Origin: Palsa-872 sp036844615
Lineage (GTDB): Bacteria > Chloroflexota > Dormibacteria > Dormibacterales > Dormibacteraceae
Assembly: GCA_036844615.1 (NCBI GenBank)
Contig: DAIUFK010000005.1
Span: 1 to 64,000, forward strand
Direction of reading: 5' to 3'
Length of the DNA stretch: 64,000 bases
Under the pieces are notes generated by a model. The model was given only the letters and a program-made list of their open reading frames with translations, was not told the DNA's origin and ran no database searches. The position numbers were made by a program, and so were the translations under genes. Shown here piece after piece: positions 6,762-14,858 of the stretch. Within the stretch, counting starts at the first letter, position 1. Each line of letters opens with the position of its first letter.

Positions 6762-8387
6762 ATGCCCGCCGCAACCGCACCCAGCCAACACTCTCACACC
6801 GCCAGGCGGATCGTGGTGTACGACACCACGCTGCGCGATGGCGCCCAGGGCCCCGCGGTGTCGTTCTCCGTGTCGGACAAGCTGCGCATAGCACGGGCCC
6901 TGGACGGGCTCGGCTTCGATTACATCGAAGGCGGCTTTCCGGGATCGAACCCCAAGGACGAGGAGCTCTTTGCGGATCTCCATGCCCACCCTCTCAAGCG
7001 CGCGCGTCTCGCCGCGTTCGGCGCCACGCGCCGGGCGGGCGGGACGTGCGAAGACGACGCCAACCTGAATGCGCTCGCAGACAGCGGGGCCTCGACCTGG
7101 ACGCTCGTGGGCAAGAGCGACACGTGGCAGGTGAGCACCGTGCTGGGGACCACCCCGAATGAAAACCTCGCGATGATCCGCGAATCGGTCGCGTACGGGG
7201 TCGCGCAAGGCAAGGAGGTCATCTTCGACGCCGAGCACTTTTTCGATGGTTTTGCCAGGGACGCCGAATATGCGCTGGAGGCGTGCATGGAGGCCGCCCG
7301 AGCCGGCGCGAGCTGGGTGGTGCTGTGCGACACGAACGGCGGCAGCATGCCTGCGGAGATCCGCGTCGGCGTCGAGGCGGTGCGGCGCGGGCTTGGCGAG
7401 CTCGACCGTCCCGTGAGCGTGGGCATCCACTGCCACAACGACTGCGAGCTGGCGGTCGCGAACACCCTCGAGGGTGTGGCTGCCGGAGCCGACATGGTGC
7501 AGGGCACCATCAACGGTTACGGCGAGCGGTGCGGGAACGCAAACCTCGTCTCCGTGATCGCGAACCTGGTCCTGAAGCTTGGGATCGAGGCGCTCGATGC
7601 GAGTTCCCTCGCCCGGGCGACAGACCTTTCGCGAACCGTGGCGGAGATCGCCAACCTCGCGCTGCCGCTCCAGCAGCCTTTTGTCGGGTACGGAGCGTTC
7701 GCGCACAAGGGCGGCCAGCACGTGGCAGCGGTCCTCAAGCACAGCGATGCCTATCAGCACATCGATCCCAGCGTTGTCGGCAACGAACCCCACGTGCTCG
7801 TTTCCGAGCTTTCAGGCCGGGGGAACATCCTGGCCAAGGCGCACGAGTTCGGGTTGGAGCTCGATCGCGACGACCCACAGACACGCTGGCTTGTGCAGCA
7901 CCTCAAGGAGCTGGAGCACCGCGGCTACTCCTATGAGGCTGCCGACGCGTCGTTCGAGATGCTGTTGCGACGGCTGCAGCCCGACTACACGGCGCCTTGG
8001 ACGGTGGCCGACTTCACGACGATGGTCCGCAAGGACGGCGGCACTGTCCATGCGGAGGCGACGGTCAAAGTCGAGGTGGGCGGCGTGGTCTATCACACCG
8101 CGGCCTCGGGAAACGGGCCCGTCAACGCGCTGGACGCCGCGTTGCGAAAAGCGTTGAGCCCCAAGTTCCCAGGACTCAAGGGCGTGAGCCTCCACGACTA
8201 CAAGGTGCGAATTCTCGACGGAGGGGCGGGCACCGGCGCGACGACAAGAGTGCTCATCGAGTCTGGCCGTGGGCTCAAGCGCTGGACCACCGTCGGCTGC
8301 TCGAGCAACATCATCGAAGCCTCGCTCGCGGCGCTCGTCGATTCGTTCGAGTACGCGCAGTTCACGAGGTCGCGCGTCACGACTTGA
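6762..8387 (+). CDS. cimA: (R)-citramalate synthase
   Basis: A 541-residue enzyme of the DRE-TIM metallolyase family that condenses acetyl-CoA with pyruvate to citramalate, the entry to the threonine-independent isoleucine route. The catalytic domain starts VVYDTTLRDGAQGP near residue 18, with metal ligands in GIHCHNDCELA and the NGYGERCGNANL motif. A linker and a C-terminal regulatory domain (about 390-540, ending in a VGCSSNIIEAS-like segment) match citramalate synthases better than short homocitrate synthases. The frame is open further upstream, but the start at 6762 fits family length and has GGAGG 7 bases away. It is preceded by an Ile-rich leader and attenuator, and followed directly by ppc. 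Confidence 0.9.
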   Translation: MPAATAPSQHSHTARRIVVYDTTLRDGAQGPAVSFSVSDKLRIARALDGLGFDYIEGGFPGSNPKDEELFADLHAHPLKRARLAAFGATRRAGGTCEDDANLNALADSGASTWTLVGKSDTWQVSTVLGTTPNENLAMIRESVAYGVAQGKEVIFDAEHFFDGFARDAEYALEACMEAARAGASWVVLCDTNGGSMPAEIRVGVEAVRRGLGELDRPVSVGIHCHNDCELAVANTLEGVAAGADMVQGTINGYGERCGNANLVSVIANLVLKLGIEALDASSLARATDLSRTVAEIANLALPLQQPFVGYGAFAHKGGQHVAAVLKHSDAYQHIDPSVVGNEPHVLVSELSGRGNILAKAHEFGLELDRDDPQTRWLVQHLKELEHRGYSYEAADASFEMLLRRLQPDYTAPWTVADFTTMVRKDGGTVHAEATVKVEVGGVVYHTAASGNGPVNALDAALRKALSPKFPGLKGVSLHDYKVRILDGGAGTGATTRVLIESGRGLKRWTTVGCSSNIIEASLAALVDSFEYAQFTRSRVTT

Positions 8388-11059
8388 CGGACCATTCTCA
8401 CGGCCGAGCCGATCAACGCCCCGCTCCCCGACCCTCCCCCCTGAAGGGGGGAGGGAGAGCACGCGCGCGCCAGGAGATCCCGGCTGAGCTCAGGCGCGAC
8501 GTGCGCATGCTCGGCGAGCTTCTCGGCCAGGTCGTCGCCGATTCGGGCGGAGCCAAGCTTTTGCGAGACGTCGAGCAGCTCAGGCGATCCGTCATCCGTG
8601 CCCGCGATGACGGCACATACGAGCGAAAGACCGAGAAGCTTGTCGCCTCATGGTCGTTGGAGCGGGCGGAGGCGGTGGCCCGCGCGTTCGCCTGTTACTT
8701 CCATCTGGCCAACCTCGCCGAGGAGCATCACCGAGCCAGGGTGCTGCGCGAGCGCGACCAGGGACCCAAGCCACTGCCCGAGTCGCTGGCGGCCACTGTC
8801 GCCGAGCTGAGGTCACGCCTTGGCGAGCGCCGCTTGCGCGAGATCCTCTCTGATTTCGAGGTGCATCCTGTCTTCACCGCCCACCCGACCGAGGCGCGAC
8901 GGCGGGCAGTCGTGACAGCAATCAGGCGAGTCGGCGAGCAGCTTGACCGGCTTGACGACCCCATGCGCACGGAGGGCGAGCACTCCGAGGCGAGGCGGCG
9001 GCTCGTCGAAGAGATCGACACGCTGTGGCGCACGGGCCAGCTGCGCACGACGCAGGTCCAGCCGCTCGACGAGGTGCGGTCGGTGATGGCGGTGTTCGAC
9101 GAAACCCTCTATCTCGTCGTGCCGGAGGTTTACCGTGCGCTCGATCGAGCCATGGGGCCGGCCGACAGCGGCCGCCGGCCGCCTCTCGCGCCGCCATTCC
9201 TGCGTTTTGGCAGCTGGGTCGGCGGCGACCGCGACGGGAATGCGTCGATCACCTCGGAGGTGACCGCGGCGACGATGCTCATCCAGTCTGAGCACGTCCT
9301 TCTCGCGCTCGAGAACGCGACTGGCCGGGTGGGCCGCGCTCTCACCGCGGACGCGGTGACGACGCCGCCAAGCTTGCGGCTGCGCCGCGGACTTGCCGTG
9401 CTGCGTTCGGCCGATCCACTCCGCTTCGCCGAGCTCGAGAAGCGCTCGCCCTCTGAGCAGCATCGCCTGTTCCTGATCCACGTGGCCGATCGCATCCGCG
9501 CCACCCGTGTCGGTGACGCCAAGCACGCCTTTGCCTCGGCGGTGGAGCTGCTCGACGACCTGCGGGCGGCGCAAGCGTCCCTCGCCGCCGCCGGCGCCGA
9601 GCGCCTTGCCTACGGCGAGCTCCAGCATGTCATCTGGCAGGCTGAGACCTTCGGCTTTCATCTCGCTGAGCTCGAGGTGCGCCAGCACAGCCTCGTCCAC
9701 GCAAGGGCGCTGGCCCAGGTTCGCTCGGGGGCTCGCCGGTCGAAGGAGACGCGAGAGGTCCTCGACACGCTTGGCGTGATCGCGTCATTGCAAGCGCGGT
9801 TCGGCCTCGACGCATGCCGGCGTTACGTCGTGAGCTTCACGCGCGATGTCGAGGACGTCGCGACGGTGTACGAGCTGGCGACGCATGCGACTGGAGGGGT
9901 CGCTCCCACCCTCGACGTCGTCCCCCTGTTCGAGACGGTCGCCGACCTTGACCGGGCGCACTCTGTCATGGAATCGGTGATCAAGCTCAAACCGGTGCGG
10001 CGCCGCCTGAGCAAGGCCGGCCGCCTGGAGGTCATGCTCGGCTACTCAGACTCGACCAAAGAGGTAGGCCCGCTCTCGGCCACCCTCGCGCTATATCAGG
10101 CACAGGCCGCCCTGACATCGTGGGCCGCCAAACGCGGGATCGGGCTCACCCTCTTCCACGGACGGGGTGGCGCCCTTGGGCGCGGCGGCGGCCCTGCCAA
10201 CCGAGCGGTTCGAGCGCAGGCTCCCGGATCGGTGGGCGGCCACTTCAAGGTGACCGAGCAGGGCGAGGTGATCTTCGCGCGCTACGGCAACCGGGCGATC
10301 GCGAGGCGGCACCTCGAGCAGGTCGCGTCGGCGGTGCTGGAGGCGTCCGCGCCACGGCTCGAAAATCGATCACGGCCGCCGGCCGAGCGCTTCAGCCGCC
10401 TCGCGGCGAGGGTCGACAAAGCGGCCCGCACCGCTTATCGAGAGCTGGTTGAGGCTGAAGGCTTTGAGGAGTGGTTCGCGCAGGTGAGCCCGATCGACGA
10501 GCTGAGCCGGTTGCGCATAGCCTCCAGGCCGCAGCGACGAGCCGGCGGCCGCAGCCTCGACGACCTTCGCGCCATACCCTGGGTGTTCGCGTGGTCGCAG
10601 ATGCGGCTCAACCTGCCAGGCTGGTATGGGCTGGGAAGCGGGCTTGCGGCGGCCGACCTCCAGGACCTGCAGAGGGCATATGCCTCATGGCCGCTATTCA
10701 ATGTGCTCCTTGACAACGCTGAGATGAGCCTTGCCAAGACAGACCGAAGGATCGCTGTGCGTTACCTCGACCTCGGAGGCAACCGCAGCCTGACCGCGAA
10801 GTTGTTGCGCGAATACGACCTGACCAAGGACCGGGTCCTTGCCGTGACCCAGCACAAGCGCCTTCTCGAAGGACGCCGGGTGCTCTCGTGGGCGATCGAG
10901 CTCCGCAATCCCTACGTCGACGCCCTCTCGCACATGCAGCTGCGCGCTCTGCGCGCGCTGAGGGCGAAGGGTTCGACCGCGCACGACAAGGCGGTGGCGG
11001 AGAGGCTGTTCCTGCTGACCGTCAACGGGGTCGCTGCAGGCCTTCAGAACACCGGGTAG
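8384..11059 (+). CDS. ppc: Phosphoenolpyruvate carboxylase
   Basis: Makes oxaloacetate from PEP and bicarbonate. All core motifs are present: FTAHPTEARRRAV (catalytic His), GSWVGGDRDGN, MLGYSDSTKEVG, FHGRGGALGRGGGP with the GHFKVTEQGEVI segment, IPWVFAWSQMR and the C-terminal NTG. The start is uncertain. Alignment to E. coli Ppc from memory places conserved LRRDVRMLGELLG upstream of the GTG at 8501 and ATG at 8507, so I give the TTG at 8384, which overlaps the cimA stop (TTGA). That choice puts a palindromic repeat inside the N-terminal coding region. If the repeat is untranslated, translation begins at 8501 and the protein is about 852 residues. Confidence 0.9.
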   Translation: MTDHSHGRADQRPAPRPSPLKGGGRARARQEIPAELRRDVRMLGELLGQVVADSGGAKLLRDVEQLRRSVIRARDDGTYERKTEKLVASWSLERAEAVARAFACYFHLANLAEEHHRARVLRERDQGPKPLPESLAATVAELRSRLGERRLREILSDFEVHPVFTAHPTEARRRAVVTAIRRVGEQLDRLDDPMRTEGEHSEARRRLVEEIDTLWRTGQLRTTQVQPLDEVRSVMAVFDETLYLVVPEVYRALDRAMGPADSGRRPPLAPPFLRFGSWVGGDRDGNASITSEVTAATMLIQSEHVLLALENATGRVGRALTADAVTTPPSLRLRRGLAVLRSADPLRFAELEKRSPSEQHRLFLIHVADRIRATRVGDAKHAFASAVELLDDLRAAQASLAAAGAERLAYGELQHVIWQAETFGFHLAELEVRQHSLVHARALAQVRSGARRSKETREVLDTLGVIASLQARFGLDACRRYVVSFTRDVEDVATVYELATHATGGVAPTLDVVPLFETVADLDRAHSVMESVIKLKPVRRRLSKAGRLEVMLGYSDSTKEVGPLSATLALYQAQAALTSWAAKRGIGLTLFHGRGGALGRGGGPANRAVRAQAPGSVGGHFKVTEQGEVIFARYGNRAIARRHLEQVASAVLEASAPRLENRSRPPAERFSRLAARVDKAARTAYRELVEAEGFEEWFAQVSPIDELSRLRIASRPQRRAGGRSLDDLRAIPWVFAWSQMRLNLPGWYGLGSGLAAADLQDLQRAYASWPLFNVLLDNAEMSLAKTDRRIAVRYLDLGGNRSLTAKLLREYDLTKDRVLAVTQHKRLLEGRRVLSWAIELRNPYVDALSHMQLRALRALRAKGSTAHDKAVAERLFLLTVNGVAAGLQNTG
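8432..8455. repeat. Type B palindrome, copy 1
   Basis: A perfect 10-base inverted repeat, CCCTCCCCCC / GGGGGGAGGG, around a TGAA loop. The same design recurs at 51241-51264 (identical TGAA loop) and, less perfectly, at 16498-16529 and 45158-45180. It lies within the open frame upstream of the conserved start of PEP carboxylase. Confidence 0.8.
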
Positions 11060-11062
11060 AGG

Positions 11063-12163
11063 CTACTGCCGATTCAGGAACTCCGCGACAAGCGATTGGA
11101 AATGGTGCACGCCGTTCTCTCTCTTGGCCGAGAAGCGCCCGCTTTCGTAGGAGCGCGAGCGGAGCCCTCGCTGCACCTGCTCGCACACCGCGATGTCCTC
11201 CTGCTGGATCTCGTCGGAGAAGGCGATGGTCTGCTGCATCGACTCCCAGCCGGTGCCGGTGCCAGGCTCGGCGTAAAACCACTCGAAGATCGTCAGGGTG
11301 CGATCCACGCCGAGGGGGATTATCACGTTGGTGCTGATGTTGTCCTGGTAGATGTTCAGCATGGTGTTGGGGAATATCCAGTAGTAGAGGGCGTCCTCCT
11401 CTGAGCCCGGCATCCGAACGTAGCGGCGGTCGCGTCCCGGCACCTCGCCCGGCTTCAGCTCACGGATCGGCGCGTGCTGCTTCGAGTAGTACTTAAAGGT
11501 CTCGACCCTGTACTGGTCGTAGTCGAGCTCTTTGAACAGGCCTGGATGGGCGATCGGCAGGTGATAGCCCTCGAGGTAGTTGTCCACGTAGACCTTCCAG
11601 TTGCACTTGATCTCGTAATCGCGCCGCTCGACGGTGCGCATGGTGCCGAGGTCGTAGCCGGCGCTTTCGATCTCGTCTGGGATCTTGCCGATCGACTCGG
11701 CAAGCGGCCTGGTGGCAGGATCGAGGTTGGCGAATACGAACGGCCCAAGCGTGTCCACCCCGATGGGCACGAGGCCGAAGTCCCCTTTGCCAAAATCTTC
11801 GGTGCCTTCCATCTCCCTTGCCGCCTGCAGCTTGCCGTCCAGGCCGTAGACCCAGCCGTGATAGCCGCACTGCAGCGACTTTCGATTGCCGCGCGTCGCC
11901 ACCACCTGCGCAGCGCGGTGGCGGCAGACGTTGTAGAAGCCACGCAGATCGCCTTCGGGCGGATGGGTCAGGAGGATCGGCTCGTCGATGATCGTCGTGG
12001 GTTTGAAGTCGCCCACGCGAGATAGTTCGCTCGCGTGGGCGACGAGCTGCCACGTGCGCGAGAAGATGCGCTCTTTTTCGAGCTGGAGGACTGCTTTGTC
12101 CACGTAAGCGCTGGAGGGCAGCGTGCGCGCGCGAGCCAGGTCCGGGTCGATGCGGAAGGTCAC
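11063..12163 (-). CDS. Rieske non-heme iron oxygenase, alpha subunit
   Basis: A 366-residue aromatic-ring-hydroxylating dioxygenase-type protein. The Rieske [2Fe-2S] ligands are in CRHRAAQ and LQCGYHGWVYGLDG; the mononuclear-iron site is the DNYLEGYHLPIAHPG segment with two His and upstream acidic residues. It probably needs a separate reductase; the nearest flavin reductase is at 16.8 kb. I start at the GTG 12163 (VTFRIDPDLARARTLPSS), which is where family members begin; an ATG at 12193 would add ten unlike residues. It lies beside fragments of an amino-acid permease and an agmatinase, which suggests an amine or amino-acid derivative as substrate, but that is inference. Confidence 0.88.
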   Translation of the reverse strand: MTFRIDPDLARARTLPSSAYVDKAVLQLEKERIFSRTWQLVAHASELSRVGDFKPTTIIDEPILLTHPPEGDLRGFYNVCRHRAAQVVATRGNRKSLQCGYHGWVYGLDGKLQAAREMEGTEDFGKGDFGLVPIGVDTLGPFVFANLDPATRPLAESIGKIPDEIESAGYDLGTMRTVERRDYEIKCNWKVYVDNYLEGYHLPIAHPGLFKELDYDQYRVETFKYYSKQHAPIRELKPGEVPGRDRRYVRMPGSEEDALYYWIFPNTMLNIYQDNISTNVIIPLGVDRTLTIFEWFYAEPGTGTGWESMQQTIAFSDEIQQEDIAVCEQVQRGLRSRSYESGRFSAKRENGVHHFQSLVAEFLNRQ

Positions 12164-12261
12164 TGGGGAATTCTCGCATCCCCTTCGAGTCATCCCACTT
12201 CGCTTGTCTGCGACAAAGTGAACAGCCGAGCTCTGGCGATCTCGGGACTCGAGTGACCGAA

Positions 12262-12297
12262 ATAAAAGTCGAGGCGACCGTGGTTGGCGGTCGCCTC
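12262..12297 (-). terminator. Intrinsic terminator after the permease fragment
   Basis: A perfect 10-base inverted repeat (12271-12280 with 12288-12297) around a 7-base loop. Read on the minus strand it is followed by GACTTTTATTT, so it would end leftward transcripts leaving the permease fragment at 12320. Confidence 0.75.
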
Positions 12298-12319
12298 GTG
12301 TACGAAACCTGAACGAAGG

Positions 12320-12772
12320 TCAGTCGCCGGCGGCCGGTGCGGGCTGCATTCCCGCCTCCAGCGGCCCGCTGTGGATGGCGTGGCCCCGCCCGACCCACCA
12401 GAAGACGACAGCGATCACCATCAACACGGCGACCGTCACGAACACGTAGACCTCGAACGTGCTGCGGCCGAGATCCCCGACGTCGCCCCCCCACGTGGAT
12501 GTGAGAAGACCCGGCCATAGGGAGAAGACGGTGGCGGCCGTGACCCAGAACATGCTGAGGACGACGCAAATCCAGGCGCCCAGCTTGCCGCCTGGGACCA
12601 TGTAGGGACGCCTCACGTTGGGGTACTTGCGCCTAAGCGTCAGCAGCGCAGGGAAGATGAGGATGTAGGAGAAGGTGGTGGTTGAGATGACGAGGCCCAG
12701 GACGACCCCAAAGAAGCCGACCAGGCTGCCGCTCGTCACGAGGAAGGTGAGGAACATGAAGATCGTGAGCAT
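12320..12772 (-). pseudogene. C-terminal fragment of an APC-family amino-acid permease
   Basis: A 150-residue frame with about four hydrophobic segments. It contains LTLRRKYPNVRRPYMVPGGKLGAW, the typical loop near the end of APC-superfamily permeases, and a short charged tail. Family members have about 12 membrane helices and 450-500 residues, so roughly the first two thirds are absent. The expected upstream sequence is not to the right on this strand; instead a permease N-terminus begins on the opposite strand within about ten bases. The terminator at 12262-12297 follows normally. This is either a true inversion/deletion or a misassembly. Confidence 0.75.
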
Positions 12773-12780
12773 TAGCGGGG

Positions 12781-12933
12781 CTTGTAGCCGAAAAACGAAA
12801 GCTCAAGAAGTCGCTGTTCCGACTCGACATGATCCTGTTCACCGTCTGCGCGATCGTGGCGCTGGACACGATCGGCCAGTCGTCGTCGTATGGCGCTCAA
12901 GCCGTCTTCTGGCTGATCGTCTCGGCGTATTTG
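12781..12933 (+). pseudogene. N-terminal fragment of an APC-family permease, inverted relative to its C-terminal part
   Basis: The plus-strand frame from 12781 reads KRKLKKSLFRLDMILFTVC followed by AIVALDTIGQSSSYGAQAVFW. This is the usual first cytoplasmic helix and first transmembrane segment of APC permeases. It then runs straight into the start of an agmatinase-like sequence. No in-frame standard start with a ribosome-binding site is visible. The middle of the permease, about 250-300 residues, is missing from the window. Together with the minus-strand C-terminal piece it suggests a single permease gene that was broken and partly inverted at about 12772-12790. Confidence 0.6.
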
Positions 12934-13268
12934 GAGTCGTGGCAGACTAGGGCGGTGCCGCGCTTGGGTGGGATGTACGGCCCCGATGTGACCTTCCTCG
13001 GCGTCGACCGGTGCGACCTGGCACCGGCACGCCAGAACCAGGTGGCTTCACTCCTCGCCAGCTGCTCGACGCAGTGCGGCGGATCGCAATCGAGCTGCCC
13101 GTGATGGGCATGGACGTCGTCGAGGTCTCGCCTCCGTACGACGCTTCAGAGATCACCGCCTTCCTTGCCAACCGAGTGGTGCTGGAGATGCTTTCAGGCA
13201 TTGCGTTCCGGAGGAAGGGCGGCACCTGGGAGTCCATCCCGAAGACTCTTCTCGAGGGCAGGACATGA
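12931..13268 (+). pseudogene. Agmatinase-family ureohydrolase with a large internal deletion
   Basis: The first part (TTG at 12931) reads RLGGMYGPDVTFLGVDRCDL, which resembles the N-terminus of actinobacterial-type agmatinases. At about 13015 the homology jumps, with a frame change, to PGTGTPEPGGFTPRQLLDAV and MGMDVVEVSPPYD, the C-terminal third including the last metal-site region. Roughly 200 residues holding most of the manganese ligands are absent. No active enzyme can be made. Its stop overlaps the next gene start by 4 bases (ATGA), so the original operon end is intact. Confidence 0.7.
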
Positions 13269-13945
13269 AAGGCGTACTGAGCCTGCTCAAGGCCCAGCAA
13301 GAGTTCGAAAGGACCTTCGCCGCAGAGGTAACAGGGAAAGCGGGCCCGCTTGAAGGCTGGTCCCCGGCGATGATGTTCTTCCACGTGGCGAGGTGGCGGG
13401 AGAGGTTGTGGAACGGGCTGGCCGGCGCCGGCGAAGGGCGACCCGCGAACCCGCCAGAAGCCACCATCGACGAGCTGAACGATGCGGAGATGGCAGGCGC
13501 CGGGAATGTGTCGCTGGCCGATGCGGCGGCGCGCTCGGACGCGGCGCTCACGTCGCTTATCGCCATGTTCGAGACGATGGGAGATGTGCCCTTTACCTGG
13601 TTCACGGCGGAAACGAGCGCTTCGGCTTTGGTTCGCAACAGCTACATCCACCCCCGCGTCCACCTGGCCGACCAGTATCTGCAGAGCGGCGATGTGGCGC
13701 GCAGTCAGCGGATCATCGAGGAGTCGGCGAACGAGATGCGGCGAACAGAGGCTCCAGGCCACATCCTCGGTGGCGCGCTTTACAACCTCGCGGGAGTGCG
13801 GGTCACGCAGGACCGGGTCGATGAGGCGCTGTCATTGCTCGAGGAGGGCCTCCCTATGCGACCAGACCTGAAGGTCGTCGCTGCAAACGATCCCGACCTC
13901 GCACCTCTAAGAGATTCGCAGCGTTTTCAGGTCCTCATCTCGTAG
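13265..13945 (+). CDS. DinB/DfsB-like helical protein with a TPR-like C-terminus
   Basis: A 226-residue protein. The N-terminal half looks like a DinB or ClbS/DfsB four-helix bundle (LLKAQQEFERTFAAEV, then WSPAMMFFHVARWRERLW with the family-typical His in FFHVARW). The C-terminal 90 residues resemble tetratricopeptide helices (HPRVHLADQYLQSGDVARSQR, ALYNLAGVRVTQDRVDEALSLLEEGL). The activity is unknown. It overlaps the agmatinase remnant by 4 bases and was probably the last gene of that operon. Convergent with the LLM oxidoreductase. Confidence 0.75.
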   Translation: MKGVLSLLKAQQEFERTFAAEVTGKAGPLEGWSPAMMFFHVARWRERLWNGLAGAGEGRPANPPEATIDELNDAEMAGAGNVSLADAAARSDAALTSLIAMFETMGDVPFTWFTAETSASALVRNSYIHPRVHLADQYLQSGDVARSQRIIEESANEMRRTEAPGHILGGALYNLAGVRVTQDRVDEALSLLEEGLPMRPDLKVVAANDPDLAPLRDSQRFQVLIS

Positions 13946-13959
13946 CGTTTCTCGGAGAG

Positions 13960-14790
13960 TCAGTCTCTGTAAGGCGCCGCCAGCCTGGCGAGCTCCTCCA
14001 GGCGGGTGAGGGCCTGGTCTCTGCCGTCGGGAGGCACGTAGTAGATGCAGCGGTCGACGCCGGCTTCCGCCGCCTGCTCGATGGCTGCAGGCTCGGCTTT
14101 CGGGTAAAGGGTCACGGGGATCCTGCCGCGGCCCGCCGCGCGAGCCAGCTCCTGCAGCTCCGGAATGCGCGCGAGGTCGTTGCCACGGTTCGGCATCCAG
14201 CCGTCCGCATAGGCGATCACCCGCTTCAGGACGCTGGGTCCGCTGCCGCCCAGGTGGACCGGCGGGTGGGGCTTCTGGACCGGCTTCGGCCAGCTCCACA
14301 TGGGGCCGAAATCCACCTTCTCGCCGTGGTATTCGGACTCGTCCTGCGTCCAGATCGCCTTCATCGCTTCGACGCGTTCGCGCATGAGCTTGAATCTCGT
14401 CTCGAACTGGGTTCCGTGGTCGGCCATCTCTTCGCGGTTCCAGCCCGCGCCCACGCCGAAAAGGAACCTGCCGTTCGACAGGTGGTCGACGCTCGCGACC
14501 TCCTTGGCGGTATGGATGGGATCGCGCTGAACGACGAGACATATCCCTGTGCCGATCAACAGCGTCCTGGACGCGAGGGCTGCCGCTGTCAAAGCGACGA
14601 AGGGGTCGAGCGAGTGCCAGTAGTGCTTGGGCAGCTCTGCCCCGCCGGGCCACGCGGAGAGGCGGCTGGCGGGGATGTGGGAGTGCTCGGCCACCCACAG
14701 TGATTCGAATCCCAGCTGCTCGGCCGCGGGCGCCAGCTCGGTCATGGAGATCGCGTAGTCGGTGGGAAAGATGGCCACGCCGAATTTCAT
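13960..14790 (-). CDS. LLM-class (luciferase-like) flavin/F420-dependent oxidoreductase
   Basis: A 276-residue bacterial-luciferase-like monooxygenase fold. It begins MKFGVAIFPTDYAI and contains SLWVAEHSHIP, DPFVALTAAALASRTLLIGTG, ASVDHLSNGRFLFGVGAGWN and the PVHLGGSGPSVLKRVIAYADGWMP segment. These match the subfamily usually annotated TIGR03619 F420-dependent oxidoreductase; the cofactor is inferred from family. The substrate is unknown. A PPOX-type protein at 52279 is another possible F420 user in the window. It starts just right of a type A palindrome that also ends the neighbouring HD-GYP gene. Confidence 0.88.
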   Translation of the reverse strand: MKFGVAIFPTDYAISMTELAPAAEQLGFESLWVAEHSHIPASRLSAWPGGAELPKHYWHSLDPFVALTAAALASRTLLIGTGICLVVQRDPIHTAKEVASVDHLSNGRFLFGVGAGWNREEMADHGTQFETRFKLMRERVEAMKAIWTQDESEYHGEKVDFGPMWSWPKPVQKPHPPVHLGGSGPSVLKRVIAYADGWMPNRGNDLARIPELQELARAAGRGRIPVTLYPKAEPAAIEQAAEAGVDRCIYYVPPDGRDQALTRLEELARLAAPYRD

Positions 14791-14805
14791 TGGCTAATCG
14801 TGACA

Positions 14806-14858
14806 CGCCCCCTCCGGCCCGCACTGCGGGCCACCTCCCCACGCTAAGCGTGGGGAGG
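14806..14858. repeat. Type A double-hairpin palindrome, copy 1
   Basis: Two adjacent inverted repeats: GGCCCGC/GCGGGCC around ACT (14816-14832) and CCTCCCCACGCT/AGCGTGGGGAGG (14834-14858), preceded by CGCCCCCTCC. The same arrangement occurs at 40146-40191 and 43626-43673 with different stem tips. The second hairpin contains the stop codon of the HD-GYP gene. Confidence 0.85.
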
